The position numbers were made by a program, and so were the translations under genes. Below the pieces are notes generated by a model, which ran no database searches, had not been told where the DNA came from, and saw only the letters and a list, made by a program, of their open reading frames with translations. 64,000 bases of DNA from Mayamaea pseudoterrestris (taxonomy: Eukaryota > Bacillariophyta > Bacillariophyceae > Sellaphorales > Sellaphoraceae), in NCBI GenBank assembly GCA_027923505.1, contig BROI01000011.1:496001-560000 (forward strand), written 5' to 3'. This document shows, piece after piece, positions 51,766 to 61,344 of this stretch (positions within the stretch are counted from its first letter, which is position 1; every line of letters begins with the position of its first letter).

Positions 51766-52180
51766 ATTGGAAGGTGACCATTGCATTGGTGTTTGGAAGG
51801 AGTAGAAGGAAGAATTGATGCGGGAGGAGGCTTGTTCGTTCACATCGATCCAGCAATTAATTAGACTTTGTTACCCTATATATTTTTTGACTTCCTCATG
51901 TAGCATATACTTTGTTACTTGTACTTCCTCGTGTCGCGTAACTGTCGAGTGCTACGTTTACACAGGGTGGTGCGACGTGGCCATGCCAGCTGCCAGGGAG
52001 TTCTCGTTTAGCAATTTGTCATGTGTTTTTCAAGTTTGCAACTCGTAAAAATGTGAAATCCTTCGTCCATGGACTTGCTCTAATATCCTAGTCCGGACCT
52101 GCATCAAATTTACAAGGTTAAGTGGTAATCACGTCTAGTTAAAACTAGCTACTTTCTATCGGTGAACCAAATGAGCCCCG
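51766..52180. other. Convergent 3' ends of RPL10 and the BMT5-like gene
   Basis: AT-rich sequence with no recognised feature. Confidence 0.4.
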
Positions 52181-53605
52181 TCACTCAACTGAAGCATGAT
52201 GCTGCGCACATTTATTTTCGTGCTGCAACCTTGCTCTCTGATCGCCAAAGTTTTGTTTACAGTAGGAGCAAGCATGAACGGATGGTATCGGCGCGCCGCT
52301 GTTTAGTGAGCTCGAGGGAAGAAACGTCGTTTCGTGCGCCAGCAGCTCGGATTCCGTCGCAAACACCTTGTCGCAGACGGAGCACTTGCCAAAACTAGCC
52401 TCTAGTTTGTCGTGACAACTCTCCTCTACTGTATTTGCAGCCATCTTTGCGGAGATACTCCAGTCAGGTAATATCTTGGTGTGAGGCCCGGAATGCTTGG
52501 CCAAGACATGCTCCGCCAAGGCATTTTCAGACGAGTAAGTTCGTTTCGTTTCGGATGGACAATAAGAGCAAGTCAGTGCCGGTTTTTTGCGGGGCCTCAA
52601 GTCGGCATCGTCGTCGTCGCCAACATGTTTGGCTAGTAAATGACTGTTGAGTGAGCGCTCCTCGCGAAACGACCTGGAGCAGTACTGACAGGTAAATGCA
52701 GCAGGCGTTGCAGCAGAATCGCTTGACGACGGCGCAAAAGAATACCATGGTAACGGATGAGACAATGAAGTCACTGCATCATCATTTTCGCTCTTGTCGC
52801 CGTGAGTTGCCTTCAATGCAAAGGTCAGTGTTTCACTTGGACCCGCCACTCGATTTCCAAACGATTTTCCCGTCTGATGCCGTCGTACTTGGTAGTAGCT
52901 TGGTTGGCCATGTTTGGATAAGGGAGGCGACTGAAACGTGACTCGATGTACAAGGTGAAATCCATGTCTTTCCGCCGCTGCCAAACACTTCCATCGATGT
53001 GCCTGCTGATGCGCCAATGTCACGTGCAAGTAGCAACTGCAGTCACTGTCAATGAGCCAGCGCTCTCGACAAGCATGAAACAAATGCGACAGAAACTGAT
53101 AATGTCGAATGCAGTCCTCCGTTCCCAAGTGCGGATGATTGAAAATCACGTGGTGAGCCTTTTGTATTTGATCGTCGGACGCGACGTCGTCGTCGTAATC
53201 GGATGCGACGGCATTGACGCCATGGCGAACGTCAATCTGAAGCAACGGAGTGGAGCATTCCCGCAGTGATTTGAGTATAAAGGGACTGTCCTTATATTTT
53301 TGCTTCAGTTCGGTGAAGGAATCGAAACCAGTGGCAATGAGATGGATTCTTGCAGACGACAATTGAATTGTAAGTGAATGTCGTTGCTGAAACTCTTGAT
53401 GTTGCAGATAACGCGCCAAATCCAAAGAAAATGTAAAATCGCCGTCTCCGAGAATCAAATAAGTCAATACTGATTCATTGCGATGCTCTAATGGAGCCGC
53501 CATGGTCGATAACATGAATGGTACTTGTAGTAATGAGTAATGAGCGATATTGGTGAGAAACGAGTGATTCCAGTTTTCATACGCGCGGCATGAAGTATTC
53601 ACCAT
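52181..53605 (-). CDS. BMT5-like rRNA methyltransferase domain with C2H2-type zinc fingers
   Basis: 474 residues from the ATG at 53605; ATGs at 53515 and 53503 are closer to the domain and may be the real start. About residues 45-260 match the BMT5-like (DUF2431) domain: YLILGDGDFTFSLDLARYL, IHLIATGFDS, VRHGVNAV, a motif HHVIFNHPHLG in place of the usual FNFPH.G, and LLxHLFHAC-type helix. Yeast Bmt5 methylates N3 of a uridine in 25S rRNA using SAM. The C-terminal 170 residues add three or four Cys/His fingers (CQYCSRSF, CSYCPSETKRTY, CSVCDKVF, CSYCKQNFG, each with a downstream His). The fusion suggests RNA binding by the fingers. Activity on rRNA is inferred from the family. Confidence 0.8.
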   Translation of the reverse strand: MVNTSCRAYENWNHSFLTNIAHYSLLQVPFMLSTMAAPLEHRNESVLTYLILGDGDFTFSLDLARYLQHQEFQQRHSLTIQLSSARIHLIATGFDSFTELKQKYKDSPFILKSLRECSTPLLQIDVRHGVNAVASDYDDDVASDDQIQKAHHVIFNHPHLGTEDCIRHYQFLSHLFHACRERWLIDSDCSCYLHVTLAHQQAHRWKCLAAAERHGFHLVHRVTFQSPPLSKHGQPSYYQVRRHQTGKSFGNRVAGPSETLTFALKATHGDKSENDDAVTSLSHPLPWYSFAPSSSDSAATPAAFTCQYCSRSFREERSLNSHLLAKHVGDDDDADLRPRKKPALTCSYCPSETKRTYSSENALAEHVLAKHSGPHTKILPDWSISAKMAANTVEESCHDKLEASFGKCSVCDKVFATESELLAHETTFLPSSSLNSGAPIPSVHACSYCKQNFGDQRARLQHENKCAQHHASVE

Positions 53606-53952
53606 GCGTGCAAGATCGGAGACTTCCCGGAAAGCTCCCGTCGTGTATTACGGCCGCACTAACTTGTTGTACCATAAATTATTATGCTATTTGCCATAAT
53701 CGACACGAACAACTACAAGTAACTCTTTTTATATAAGTGGTTTGTCTTGAAATACTTGTACTAACTGTAAAGGGCAAAAACATTTTATGAGGTAGAAGAA
53801 GCGCGAATCGCCAATTAGAATAAACGTTTTCGGCTGCCAATACACCTGCAGTTTCCAAATTATTTCACGAGATCCATTGTAATCGCCGCGGAGAAACCCA
53901 AAGTTATATAAGACAAGCACAGTTGGGCAAGAAAAAAGCTCGAGTCGCCCAG
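53606..53952. other. Intergenic including an LRR-gene remnant
   Basis: The stretch just past the LRR-like gene stop contains a decayed copy of its last exon end, listed separately. Nothing else is recognised. Confidence 0.5.
53823..53906 (-). pseudogene. Decayed duplicate of the 3' end of the LRR-like gene
   Basis: Reading on the minus strand, TTTCTCCGCGGCGATTACAA and CTGCAGGTGTATTGGCAGCC mirror the end of the adjacent gene (CTTCTCCGCGGCGATTGCTA, CTGCAGGTGCAGCGGCAGCC). The translated word FLRGDYNGSREII matches LLRGDCYGCRDMI. It lies about 135 bp downstream of its source, a short tandem copy that has drifted. Confidence 0.65.
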
Positions 53953-55680
53953 CTACAAATGGCGTTCCTCGGCTGCCGCTGCACCTGCAGTCTCCAGAAT
54001 CATGTCGCGGCAGCCGTAGCAATCGCCGCGGAGAAGCGCAAAGCGCGCAACACTGTCAAGCGGTGCCAGGGCTTGCGCAAGTTTGGTGCGGCGCGCGTCA
54101 GCGTCAGTCTCTTGTCGAGCCAGCTCGAAAGATGGACCATGAATGCGCTTGAGACGATTGACGTTATAAAGCGTCGCCTTTTCAATCATCGCTAGCCCAT
54201 TACTAGTCAAAATGCCCGAAAAGTCAATTTCGTCGATACAGCCTGTCCCCGCGCTGATAGCCTCGAGTAGAGCGTTACGAGGTTCCTTGGCAGCGCCTTG
54301 AGCGCAAGTCACTTTGAGATTGCGCAAGTGAGTCGTCGCAGCAATCATCTGGGCGAGAGCAAGTTCGACATTGTCATTCCAGTGTTCCGCTTTCAATGCA
54401 AGAGTCAGCTTGCAAAGTCTCCAGCTGGAAGAGTCTTGCAACAGCGCAAGGATACAGTTTGTGGCTTGCAACGCCGGGAGGTTGCCGCAAGCATCAAATG
54501 TAACAGTTAGATCTTCAACCACAACGCTAGGCGAATCGCGTAGTCCATTGTTGAGACCCATAAAGAACTCCACAGAGGACAATCCAGCATGACACTCAAG
54601 GTCGAGGGCGAGAATTTTGCTTCCAACGATTGCCTCGGCCAAACTAGATCCCTTACTCTCAGGAATGGTCAACGCCAAGGCCTGGAAACGCTGAACATTG
54701 GAGTTCCTGAGTCCCTCACAAAAAATGTCGGTTGCCTCCTCCGTCATGAAAGCAAGTTGGTTCATGGTCGCACTCGTCAAAGTCTTGACCATCAGACCAC
54801 TGCCGAGCACAGCAGCGCCTTCCACGGTGGACACAATTACATGGCTACCATCATGGAGAAAATTTACGACATTATCATCGAAATATTTCTTCACGTCGAG
54901 TGCGTTGACTGTTAACTTTCTTAGACGCGGTAAAGAAAGAAGTGGGCGAAGAGCAGCTACCAGCGGGCCAATCACTTCCGTAGAATGAAATGCGACTTCT
55001 TCAACTGTGGAGTTGCCTTTCAATGCATTGGCAAAGATTTGAAGTGATTCAATTCGTTCATCTTCCCATTGTACCACATGAAAAATCCCGGTGACGTCCA
55101 TCGCCAACTTTTTGAGATTCAGGCAATAAGGCAAGATATGCGCGAAGGCAATGGCTGGGTTCTGTGAAGGAGAGTCATATAACTGAACAATTCCCTCTTC
55201 AAGCATAGGCAAGCAACACGCAACCTGTCCAATTTCGATAGCTGCTTTGATTATCTTTTCTCGTGGCGGAAGATTCTCAAGTCGTTCTTCGTTGCCATCA
55301 AAGGCTTGAAAAAATAAGCTTTTTACAGGTGCAATGCCTGTGGAGCGTGTAAGTAATGCTTCCAGCCAGCGTTGGAGAGAATCTGGACGAAGGGCCATGA
55401 CAACCAAATCAATAAAGTCGACGCGTCCATGGATCGAAGCTATATTCTCATCGAGATACCGTTCCTGCCCGTCCAACCATTCTTCTAATGGAATGACTTC
55501 AAAATCCTGCATCTGTGGCAAAGGGTCCCAATGATCGAGTGGAATCTCGGAAATTCTTTTAGCAATCGCAACCGCTTCCATCGCTGTCAAGGGGTTAGGG
55601 GGGCGAAGAACGAGTCGCGGAGCTTTTCCTGGCTCCTCGTTTTCGCTCGCGGCACTTCGTTTTAAAAGACTGTTACTCAT
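53953..55680 (-). CDS. Leucine-rich-repeat-like protein, second member
   Basis: 575 residues from the ATG at 55680. It opens with a basic/Pro stretch (GKAPRLVLRPPNPL), then a helical region, then irregular LRR-like segments (LPYCLNLKKLAMDVTGIF, LLSLPRLRKLTVNALDVK, NSNVQRFQALALTIPES, TTHLRNLKVTCAQGA). The end reads LAPLDSVARFALLRGDCYGC and then an Ala-rich tail, a layout like the gene at 48605. Probably a protein-binding repeat protein; function unknown. It starts 353 bp from, and divergent to, the secreted-protein gene at 56033, so the TACCGGTA pair between them could serve either. Confidence 0.72.
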   Translation of the reverse strand: MSNSLLKRSAASENEEPGKAPRLVLRPPNPLTAMEAVAIAKRISEIPLDHWDPLPQMQDFEVIPLEEWLDGQERYLDENIASIHGRVDFIDLVVMALRPDSLQRWLEALLTRSTGIAPVKSLFFQAFDGNEERLENLPPREKIIKAAIEIGQVACCLPMLEEGIVQLYDSPSQNPAIAFAHILPYCLNLKKLAMDVTGIFHVVQWEDERIESLQIFANALKGNSTVEEVAFHSTEVIGPLVAALRPLLSLPRLRKLTVNALDVKKYFDDNVVNFLHDGSHVIVSTVEGAAVLGSGLMVKTLTSATMNQLAFMTEEATDIFCEGLRNSNVQRFQALALTIPESKGSSLAEAIVGSKILALDLECHAGLSSVEFFMGLNNGLRDSPSVVVEDLTVTFDACGNLPALQATNCILALLQDSSSWRLCKLTLALKAEHWNDNVELALAQMIAATTHLRNLKVTCAQGAAKEPRNALLEAISAGTGCIDEIDFSGILTSNGLAMIEKATLYNVNRLKRIHGPSFELARQETDADARRTKLAQALAPLDSVARFALLRGDCYGCRDMILETAGAAAAEERHL

Positions 55681-56032
55681 TTGTGTAATTGTTTGAGCGG
55701 TTCAGAGCTTGCAGCAAGATAAGTTCTAGCGCCTTGGATTTCTGCGTCTCCACGATTTTTATGTACGTACCGGTAGTACCGGTACTACGAGTTGCGTGTC
55801 AAACCGGATGTATTTGGACACATGACTGGCTTACTCGAAGATACTACTTGCTGGCTTGTTATCGTATATAATAATCCGTCATCGAGCAAGCCGGTCACAC
55901 ATTCTTTCGCTTCGCCAAGTCCCATCGCCCAAACGCGAAATGGCGAGGACGAGCGTATTCATTTTCAAATGACAAAAATTTCGAACTGAAAAAGGCACTG
56001 GAACCCTTTAACAACACCATCCTCCACGCATC
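55681..56032. promoter_or_regulatory. Divergent promoter with two TACCGGTA palindromes
   Basis: TACCGGTA occurs at 55768-55775 and 55777-55784, one base apart, between the LRR-like gene (-) and the secreted-protein gene (+). The same word lies upstream of the paralogous secreted-protein gene at 47804. A regulatory role is inferred from position only. Confidence 0.45.
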
Positions 56033-56881
56033 ATGCCAAACACACTTTTGCCGCTCGCTCTGGTGCTTTCATGCTTGTCATCAGCGACGGCAGACGCACA
56101 ATGGCATCCCCTTCGAGGAGGTAGAGAAAGAAGAAGCATTCGAGCACTGCAACAAACCACTCGCGGTCTGCGCGTCCGTGTTTTTAACGATGTGAACCAC
56201 ATCATGTGGGACAAGAACCAAGGAGCTGATACTGACCTTACTCCAGCCAATGTGAACAACTGGATTGTCAGTTTGGACGGAGTCGACGTTGGAAGTACCA
56301 TGGATGGCACCGGATTGGTCTTCGAAGAAGCTAGTGGCAATCCACTTTTGCAAGCGGGTGCTAACGTTTGCGTGCGACCGCCATCCACCAACGTTGCCAA
56401 TGAAGCTTCCTGCGCAACTGTCGGCATTGACTGTGAGCAGACAAAGTGGAGCATCAATGCAACGCAATTTCCCTATCGCGATGAAGTGGTGGACAACCCC
56501 AACTATGACGGCGTCGTTTGGTACGATGGACCAGATTCTGAAGCTGGCACGGTCGAGACATGGTGGAAGGTATATGTCAAGGACTTTTGCTATACGCTGC
56601 GAGAGACGGATTTTATTACGCGAGATTTGTTGGATGAAGCTTGGATTCGTTTCAGCCTCGTGCAAGGTCCGGTCGTCATTGCTACCAGATTCCCCACTGG
56701 CAACCCGAGCGACTCTCCGTCTATGACACCATCGGATGTTCCCTCTTTTGCACCATCGGATGTTCCTTCGGCCTTTCCGTCGGATGCGCCGTCACTTTTG
56801 CCGTCGGCTGTTCCTAGTGATGCTCCAAGTTTGAGCCCTTCGGACGTCCCGTCTCGGGCTCCAACCCTCGTGACTCGATAA
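56033..56881 (+). CDS. Secreted protein: same unrecognised domain, short PSD tail
   Basis: 282 residues from ATG to TAA. Signal peptide (NTLLPLALVLSCLSSATA), then a basic linker with RGGRERR, then a domain at about 45-215 that aligns along its length with the protein at 45635-47623: VRVFNDVNHIMWDKNQGADT (against VRIFLDANHYMWENNQGSTT), NNWIVSLDGVDVGS, LLQAGANVCVRPP, FPYRDEVVDNPNYDGVVWYD, WWKVYVKDFCYTLRETDF, EAWIRFSLV. Conserved Cys, Trp and Asp suggest a beta-rich extracellular fold. The tail is about 60 residues of Pro/Ser/Asp repeats (PSDVPSFAPSDVPS). I know no name for the domain. Probably wall- or matrix-associated. Confidence 0.85.
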   Translation: MPNTLLPLALVLSCLSSATADAQWHPLRGGRERRSIRALQQTTRGLRVRVFNDVNHIMWDKNQGADTDLTPANVNNWIVSLDGVDVGSTMDGTGLVFEEASGNPLLQAGANVCVRPPSTNVANEASCATVGIDCEQTKWSINATQFPYRDEVVDNPNYDGVVWYDGPDSEAGTVETWWKVYVKDFCYTLRETDFITRDLLDEAWIRFSLVQGPVVIATRFPTGNPSDSPSMTPSDVPSFAPSDVPSAFPSDAPSLLPSAVPSDAPSLSPSDVPSRAPTLVTR

Positions 56882-57818
56882 GCTGACAGGCAAAACCATG
56901 ATACGAATGGCCCATTGCATATCTCATAGTAGTATTTATATATAACAGGAAAGTTTTAGATTCAGAAGCTGTATGAGTAATCTACGCGACGTTATCTGTA
57001 GTAACAAAGCGACTGACATCCAGGCCCCGTTCAAACACCGTCGCACCGCAATCTTGTCTCTCCTCTGAGAAAACTAAGTCGATTGGAACGTGAACGTATC
57101 GAAGAAGAGTGATTTGTATTGGAACATGCATTGCAGTGTGTTGCAGGCAGTTCAGCCCACTGTGGGTCTGGGTCTGGGTCTGGGGGCTCGCCTACCGTAG
57201 TATCGTCAAGCTCACTGATGTTGCAAGCGCAGTTCCATGTTATATATCAACGCCAATTTGTATTATCTTTTAACGCCTCCATCGTTTGCGTAATGGAGTT
57301 GTAAGGATTTCAGGTTGGGTTACCCTACGGCAGTCTTGCAATCTCGAAATGACGGATATCATCAAGCACTAAAACGTATATGAATCGACCTAAATCGCTA
57401 TGCCTATTTTAGCGTTGTGCATGCACCCACATCTAAAATACCGGTAGTATGTAACTATCGAAACAAACTACCGGGAGTTTGTCCATAGCTAAACGCATTG
57501 GAAGCTGTTCCTATTCGCGTGGCACGGCGCACCCATAATTGGACACGCGGACAGAACTCTTCCGTGACCCAAATTCTGCGGGCAGTTTGACCATGATGGC
57601 CTATCGCCAAGTTCTTGCTTGCTTCGCATCGTGCGAGCCCACGTGGAAGGAAGCAAAGAAATTTTTGCACTACGAAGCTAATCGCAAAGGATAAGGTAGA
57701 TATAGTAAACTTATGATCATTTTCATTATGTACAACTCGTTATGACTAAATTAAAATTCGAGTACAGCGACCGCGCTGCAATAAACTGCTGCTGCGTGTC
57801 GCAAGATGTTCCGTAGCT
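56882..57818. other. Intergenic; small microsatellite and one TACCGGTA
   Basis: A short GGGTCT array (about 57163-57185) and a TACCGGTA site (57439-57446) are visible. No coding feature is supported. Confidence 0.45.
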
Positions 57819-58605
57819 TTATGCGAACGAAAAGGCCGGAAGACGACGCTGGGTGGCCGGAAAGGCACTGCGGCGCTGCCGCATGGGGGTGGGAACAACC
57901 TTGGTCGGAACGACAACTGGCCTAGACTGGATGACAGGAGCAACTTCCTCCATGATTGGAAGCGAGTGGTTGGGGTCCTTAAAGTCAACCTCAAGCAATA
58001 GCTGAATCTTGTGTTGCATACGTGGTGCTAGTGTAGTTGTAGCTTTCGACTGCTGTAGCGCGAGCATGCACTTTTTGACAATGGCAATCTCTTGGTCAAT
58101 CTGTTCCAAGCGGCGACGCGCCTCCTGATGGATCTTTTCAACTGCCCAGTCCGCCATGCCGTTTTGAATGGGCTTTTGAGCACGCTTGAAGCGTATTTGA
58201 TGAGTGATGCGATGGGAATAGAGAATTCTCATGGTCTCCTCCAAAACACTGAGAGCATTGTCTGGCAACTGAAGTGCAGCAAAGGGGAAGGTGAGCCGAC
58301 GGAATCGTGCTGTCTGAAACAGGGACTGATTTCAAACGTCGACGTACCTTCTTGAGTTCCTTGCGATCCGCGTTCCTCATGCGGATAATGGCAGTCATGC
58401 TTTCGACTGGCATTTCCTTCGGTTTAGAAGGGACGGTTGAAGTTGTTGCTGTTGTTGCAGCTCGAGTGCTGCTGGGAGCGGCAGGAGCAAGTGTAAATGC
58501 CGTTGTCGAGCTGTTGGAGCGCTGGAATACAAACGACAAAAAAGCGAGAGACAACACTCGCATGACACGTGATACGACTTGGTTCGACAATGTTTCCATC
58601 TTCAT
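57819..58605 (-). CDS. Small plastid-targeted protein, unknown
   Basis: Two exons (58605-58348 and 58268-57819) join in phase 0 across a 79-nt intron (AAG|GTACGT ... TTCAG|TTGCCA) to give 235 residues. The N-terminus has a hydrophobic core (RVLSLAFLSFVF) then STTAFTLAP, an ASAFAP-like site, and a Thr/Ser/Ala-rich stretch: a bipartite plastid presequence. The mature part has a helix pair around the splice (TAIIRMRNADRKELKK / LPDNALSVLEETMRILYSHR), a helix rich in Glu/Arg (IHQEARRRLEQIDQEIAIVK) and a basic Pro-rich end. A nearer acceptor would add out-of-frame sequence and is less likely. No family recognised. Confidence 0.68.
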
Positions 58606-59302
58606 GACTGAGAAGGTATAACAAGAGGAAGATCTTTGAGGTTGGATATGTTGATTCTACTTTTTTGAATTTGTGAGAACGCTGCTCGAGTGAGGGAATT
58701 CGAATTGGCCTAAAATGGACGACGATGGAAAGGCGGAATCGAGGATCCCGGATTCCTGGTTCCTTTGAGAGACGTCGATGGAAGCGTTTGCGCAAATTCC
58801 GATTCCGTATGCCGCGTCGTTGTGCGTCATGTGCTGCTTGTATGCAGCATCTGCAAGCCATCTGTGCAGGATAGTTTAACCGCATGACGCCATGCTTAAA
58901 GAACAGCACATGTAACTTATGTTAGAGATGCTCCGAGACGAGTAATAAGAATGCGAAGAAGGACGGTCGGAACTTCGTCGGAGCAACTTGAGTCGATGAT
59001 GAGTCGATCGTTCGGAAACCGCACGTTTCGCCAATTTTAAAGAGCTTGAAAGCAAAAGACACCCTCGACGACATGATTCTTTGCGAAAGAGGTAAGCAAC
59101 TTTGGTGCTCGTGTAGAAACGATCCTCATAGGCGTGTGCATACAGGTGCCTAGATCGAAGCCGTCGCATGCGCCCTGCTTTGGGATCGGTGCTGGCAATC
59201 GCCTATCGATAAGACAACTATTATCGGCCATAAGCTACTGCAAAGAAGTCAAGCATGCGTTCCTACCATTATCTGTAGTTCTATCCGTCTGAAACTATGA
59301 AA
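58606..59302. other. Intergenic, no supported gene
   Basis: Reverse-strand frames of 97-161 codons overlap this region but read through the plastid-protein exon in another frame and show no domain. Confidence 0.45.
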
Positions 59303-59975
59303 CTAACCGAGAATCATGTTGACATAGTCCTTGTAGGCAATCATACCATCGCCGACACTCTTTTCCACTTCCTCCCACTCCTCCGGCGAAAACTTTTCTC
59401 CAAGATTGGTCAAAATATTCTTGAGCTCCGCCGTTGAAATGTATCCTTGCCCGTCCTTGTCAAAGATGCGAAAGCACTCCATGAGGTCCTCGGCCTTGTC
59501 GGGTGGATCGGCTGCCTTCTTTTCAATGACTTTCATAAAGTCTTCAATCTTGGCCTTGTCGGAAATCTGGTCAATGATAGTATACAGCATTGAGTGTAAG
59601 ATCGTACATGTATCTTTCAACAGCAGTAAATATAACAGCCATGTTTGACTTACTCCTTCCTTGATGGTCGCAACTTCCTTCTCCGACGGATTAAAACCGC
59701 AGGCTCGAACAGCCTTGATAAAGGTTTCCTTGTTGACAAAGCCTGCATCGAGTGAAGGAATGAGACAAAAGTTAGACTCATGCGTAGCGCTTATGCACTT
59801 GAGGCCACCAAGCCATGCACTTCGCATCGTTTTGGTCGAACGACGGCAATGGACGAGCAATGAGCCGACAAGAAGCAAGCAACGTCATCGTACCTATATC
59901 ATTTCCCTCCTTGTCCTTTTGGTAGGCATCAAAGATTTCTCGAAAGTCCTTTTCCTGTTCCTCGGAGAGTCCCAT
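59303..59975 (-). CDS. Calmodulin-like EF-hand protein
   Basis: Three exons (59975-59894, 59742-59654, 59566-59303) with introns of 151 and 87 nt give 144 residues, about the size of calmodulin. It starts [20 protein letters not shown], as in the calmodulin/light-chain family. The first EF loop, formed across the first splice ([12 protein letters not shown]), lacks several acidic ligands. The third hand, [20 protein letters not shown], is canonical and should bind calcium. The fourth ([15 protein letters not shown]) is short of ligands. This pattern, one good site with degenerate others, is more like a myosin essential light chain or calmodulin-like regulator than calmodulin itself. Confidence 0.88.
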
Positions 59976-60264
59976 GATGTCTATATGATGTAATGTAGCA
60001 CAAGTTTTAGGCAAAGCAAGGCGACGATGGCTTGTTGCTTTTCGTCGTTGTCGTGACGGGTCATTTTCGTTGGCGCGCGCGGACATTTTCCGATCTCAAG
60101 ACCGCATGACTTTGCGTTAGCGCGAATGAAAACCGTCTCTACATGTCGCATAATCACTCGTGCACGTTCGACCGCGACGTTCATCCGATTCACAGTCAAT
60201 TCATCATCCATCCTGTTGCACTCTCAACGAATCACATTGATTATAGCTTTATTAGCACTCACTC

Positions 60265-61230
60265 ATGGCGCATGCCCTTCCGTAAGTGTCAGAGTGTTTG
60301 GAGTTGCGGTCTTGCCGAAATCGCCATGCAGTGCTGTCGATTTGGCCGTAGAAATTTGAAGCGTTTCATGCTTGCTTTTTCGCTGTCTGTCGACAATCAT
60401 CGAGAATGTCTTGGCCCATTACCTCCTTTTTTGGAAATCATTGCGAGAGTTGTTATAAGCTTAAAAAGTCAATGGTTGCATGTCAAATATTTCATGGTGA
60501 TGCCTCGTTGATGTGACTCACATTGCTGCAACGTTTGCTGCTGTCATACTTTCACAGCCTCGCCAAACTCGGCGGCTTGCTCATCAAAACACTCGCCAAG
60601 CCCCTCTCCAAGCGCGTCAAGCATGAATTCTCGCGGTCACCCTTTACGCAAAACATTTTGGTCGCCATTGGCCAAGGCACGCATCAACTGACGAGTCGCA
60701 TGACCATTTGGAGCGCCGGCTACAAGGTGCGCAGCATTAAACCGCTCGAGGAGGAGCAAGCCATTAAGCAGGGAGCCGAGTTTGTGGGAGAAGGCTTTAT
60801 ATTGACAGTCAGTATTGGTGTATTAATGTATGAATACAATTCACAAACGACAAAGGCGCGAGAGAAGGATTTGCAGCAAAAGGCCAAGGCGCAGGCCGAG
60901 CGAGATGAACTGCAAACCAAGCTGCATGCGTTGGATGTGAGACTCAAGGCGCTGGAAGTTGTTGTCAAGAACAACTCCAATAGCTTGCTAAACGTGATTG
61001 GCAAAAAGTACAAGCAACCCGAGGAGGCGGAACTAGTGCCGATTGAGCTGCGGCCGATTGAAGAGGTTCAGGCGACGGATCCGACAGCAACCACACTTGC
61101 TGCGGCTAGTAATGAAGCAGATGCGTCAATCGGACGCGAAACTGGTAGTTTGACTGCATCCGAAACTGACAGTTTGACTGTCGATACAGCATCGAGCGGA
61201 TCTTGGCGAAAATGGTGGCCATGGAGTTGA
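60265..61230 (+). CDS. OPA3: OPA3-like mitochondrial membrane protein with 17-nt first coding exon
   Basis: Exon 1 is only 60265-60281 (ATG GCG CAT GCC CTT CC), followed by GTAAGT; the 276-nt intron ends TTTCACAG and exon 2 is 60558-61230, giving 229 residues. Joined, the start reads MAHALPLAKLGGLLIKTLAK, which fits the OPA3 start (short leader, then AKL, then KPL). Without the microexon the long frame has no ATG before the family domain. The OPA3 region continues with KPLSKRVKHEF, WSAGYKVRSIKPLEEEQAI and a hydrophobic segment FILTVSIGVLMYEY, then a coiled coil (about 115-155). Human OPA3 sits in mitochondrial membranes and affects their shape. The acidic Ser/Thr-rich tail is variable. Confidence 0.88.
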
Positions 61231-61344
61231 CATGCCGGTGCCGTCACGCACAACACTTTCGCAGTACTGCTATCCGATTCACACTATATATCGGTTCCGT
61301 TCTACACAAACAAGCTTTGCATTTACTGCCAACATAACAATAAA

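Noticed and set aside
51061-51843. Reverse-strand frame of 260 codons
   Set aside because: It is the exact antisense of RPL10, whose highly biased codons keep the opposite strand open.
57163-57185. GGGTCT repeat considered as telomere-like
   Set aside because: It has under four copies and is not the TTAGGG type; more likely a small microsatellite.
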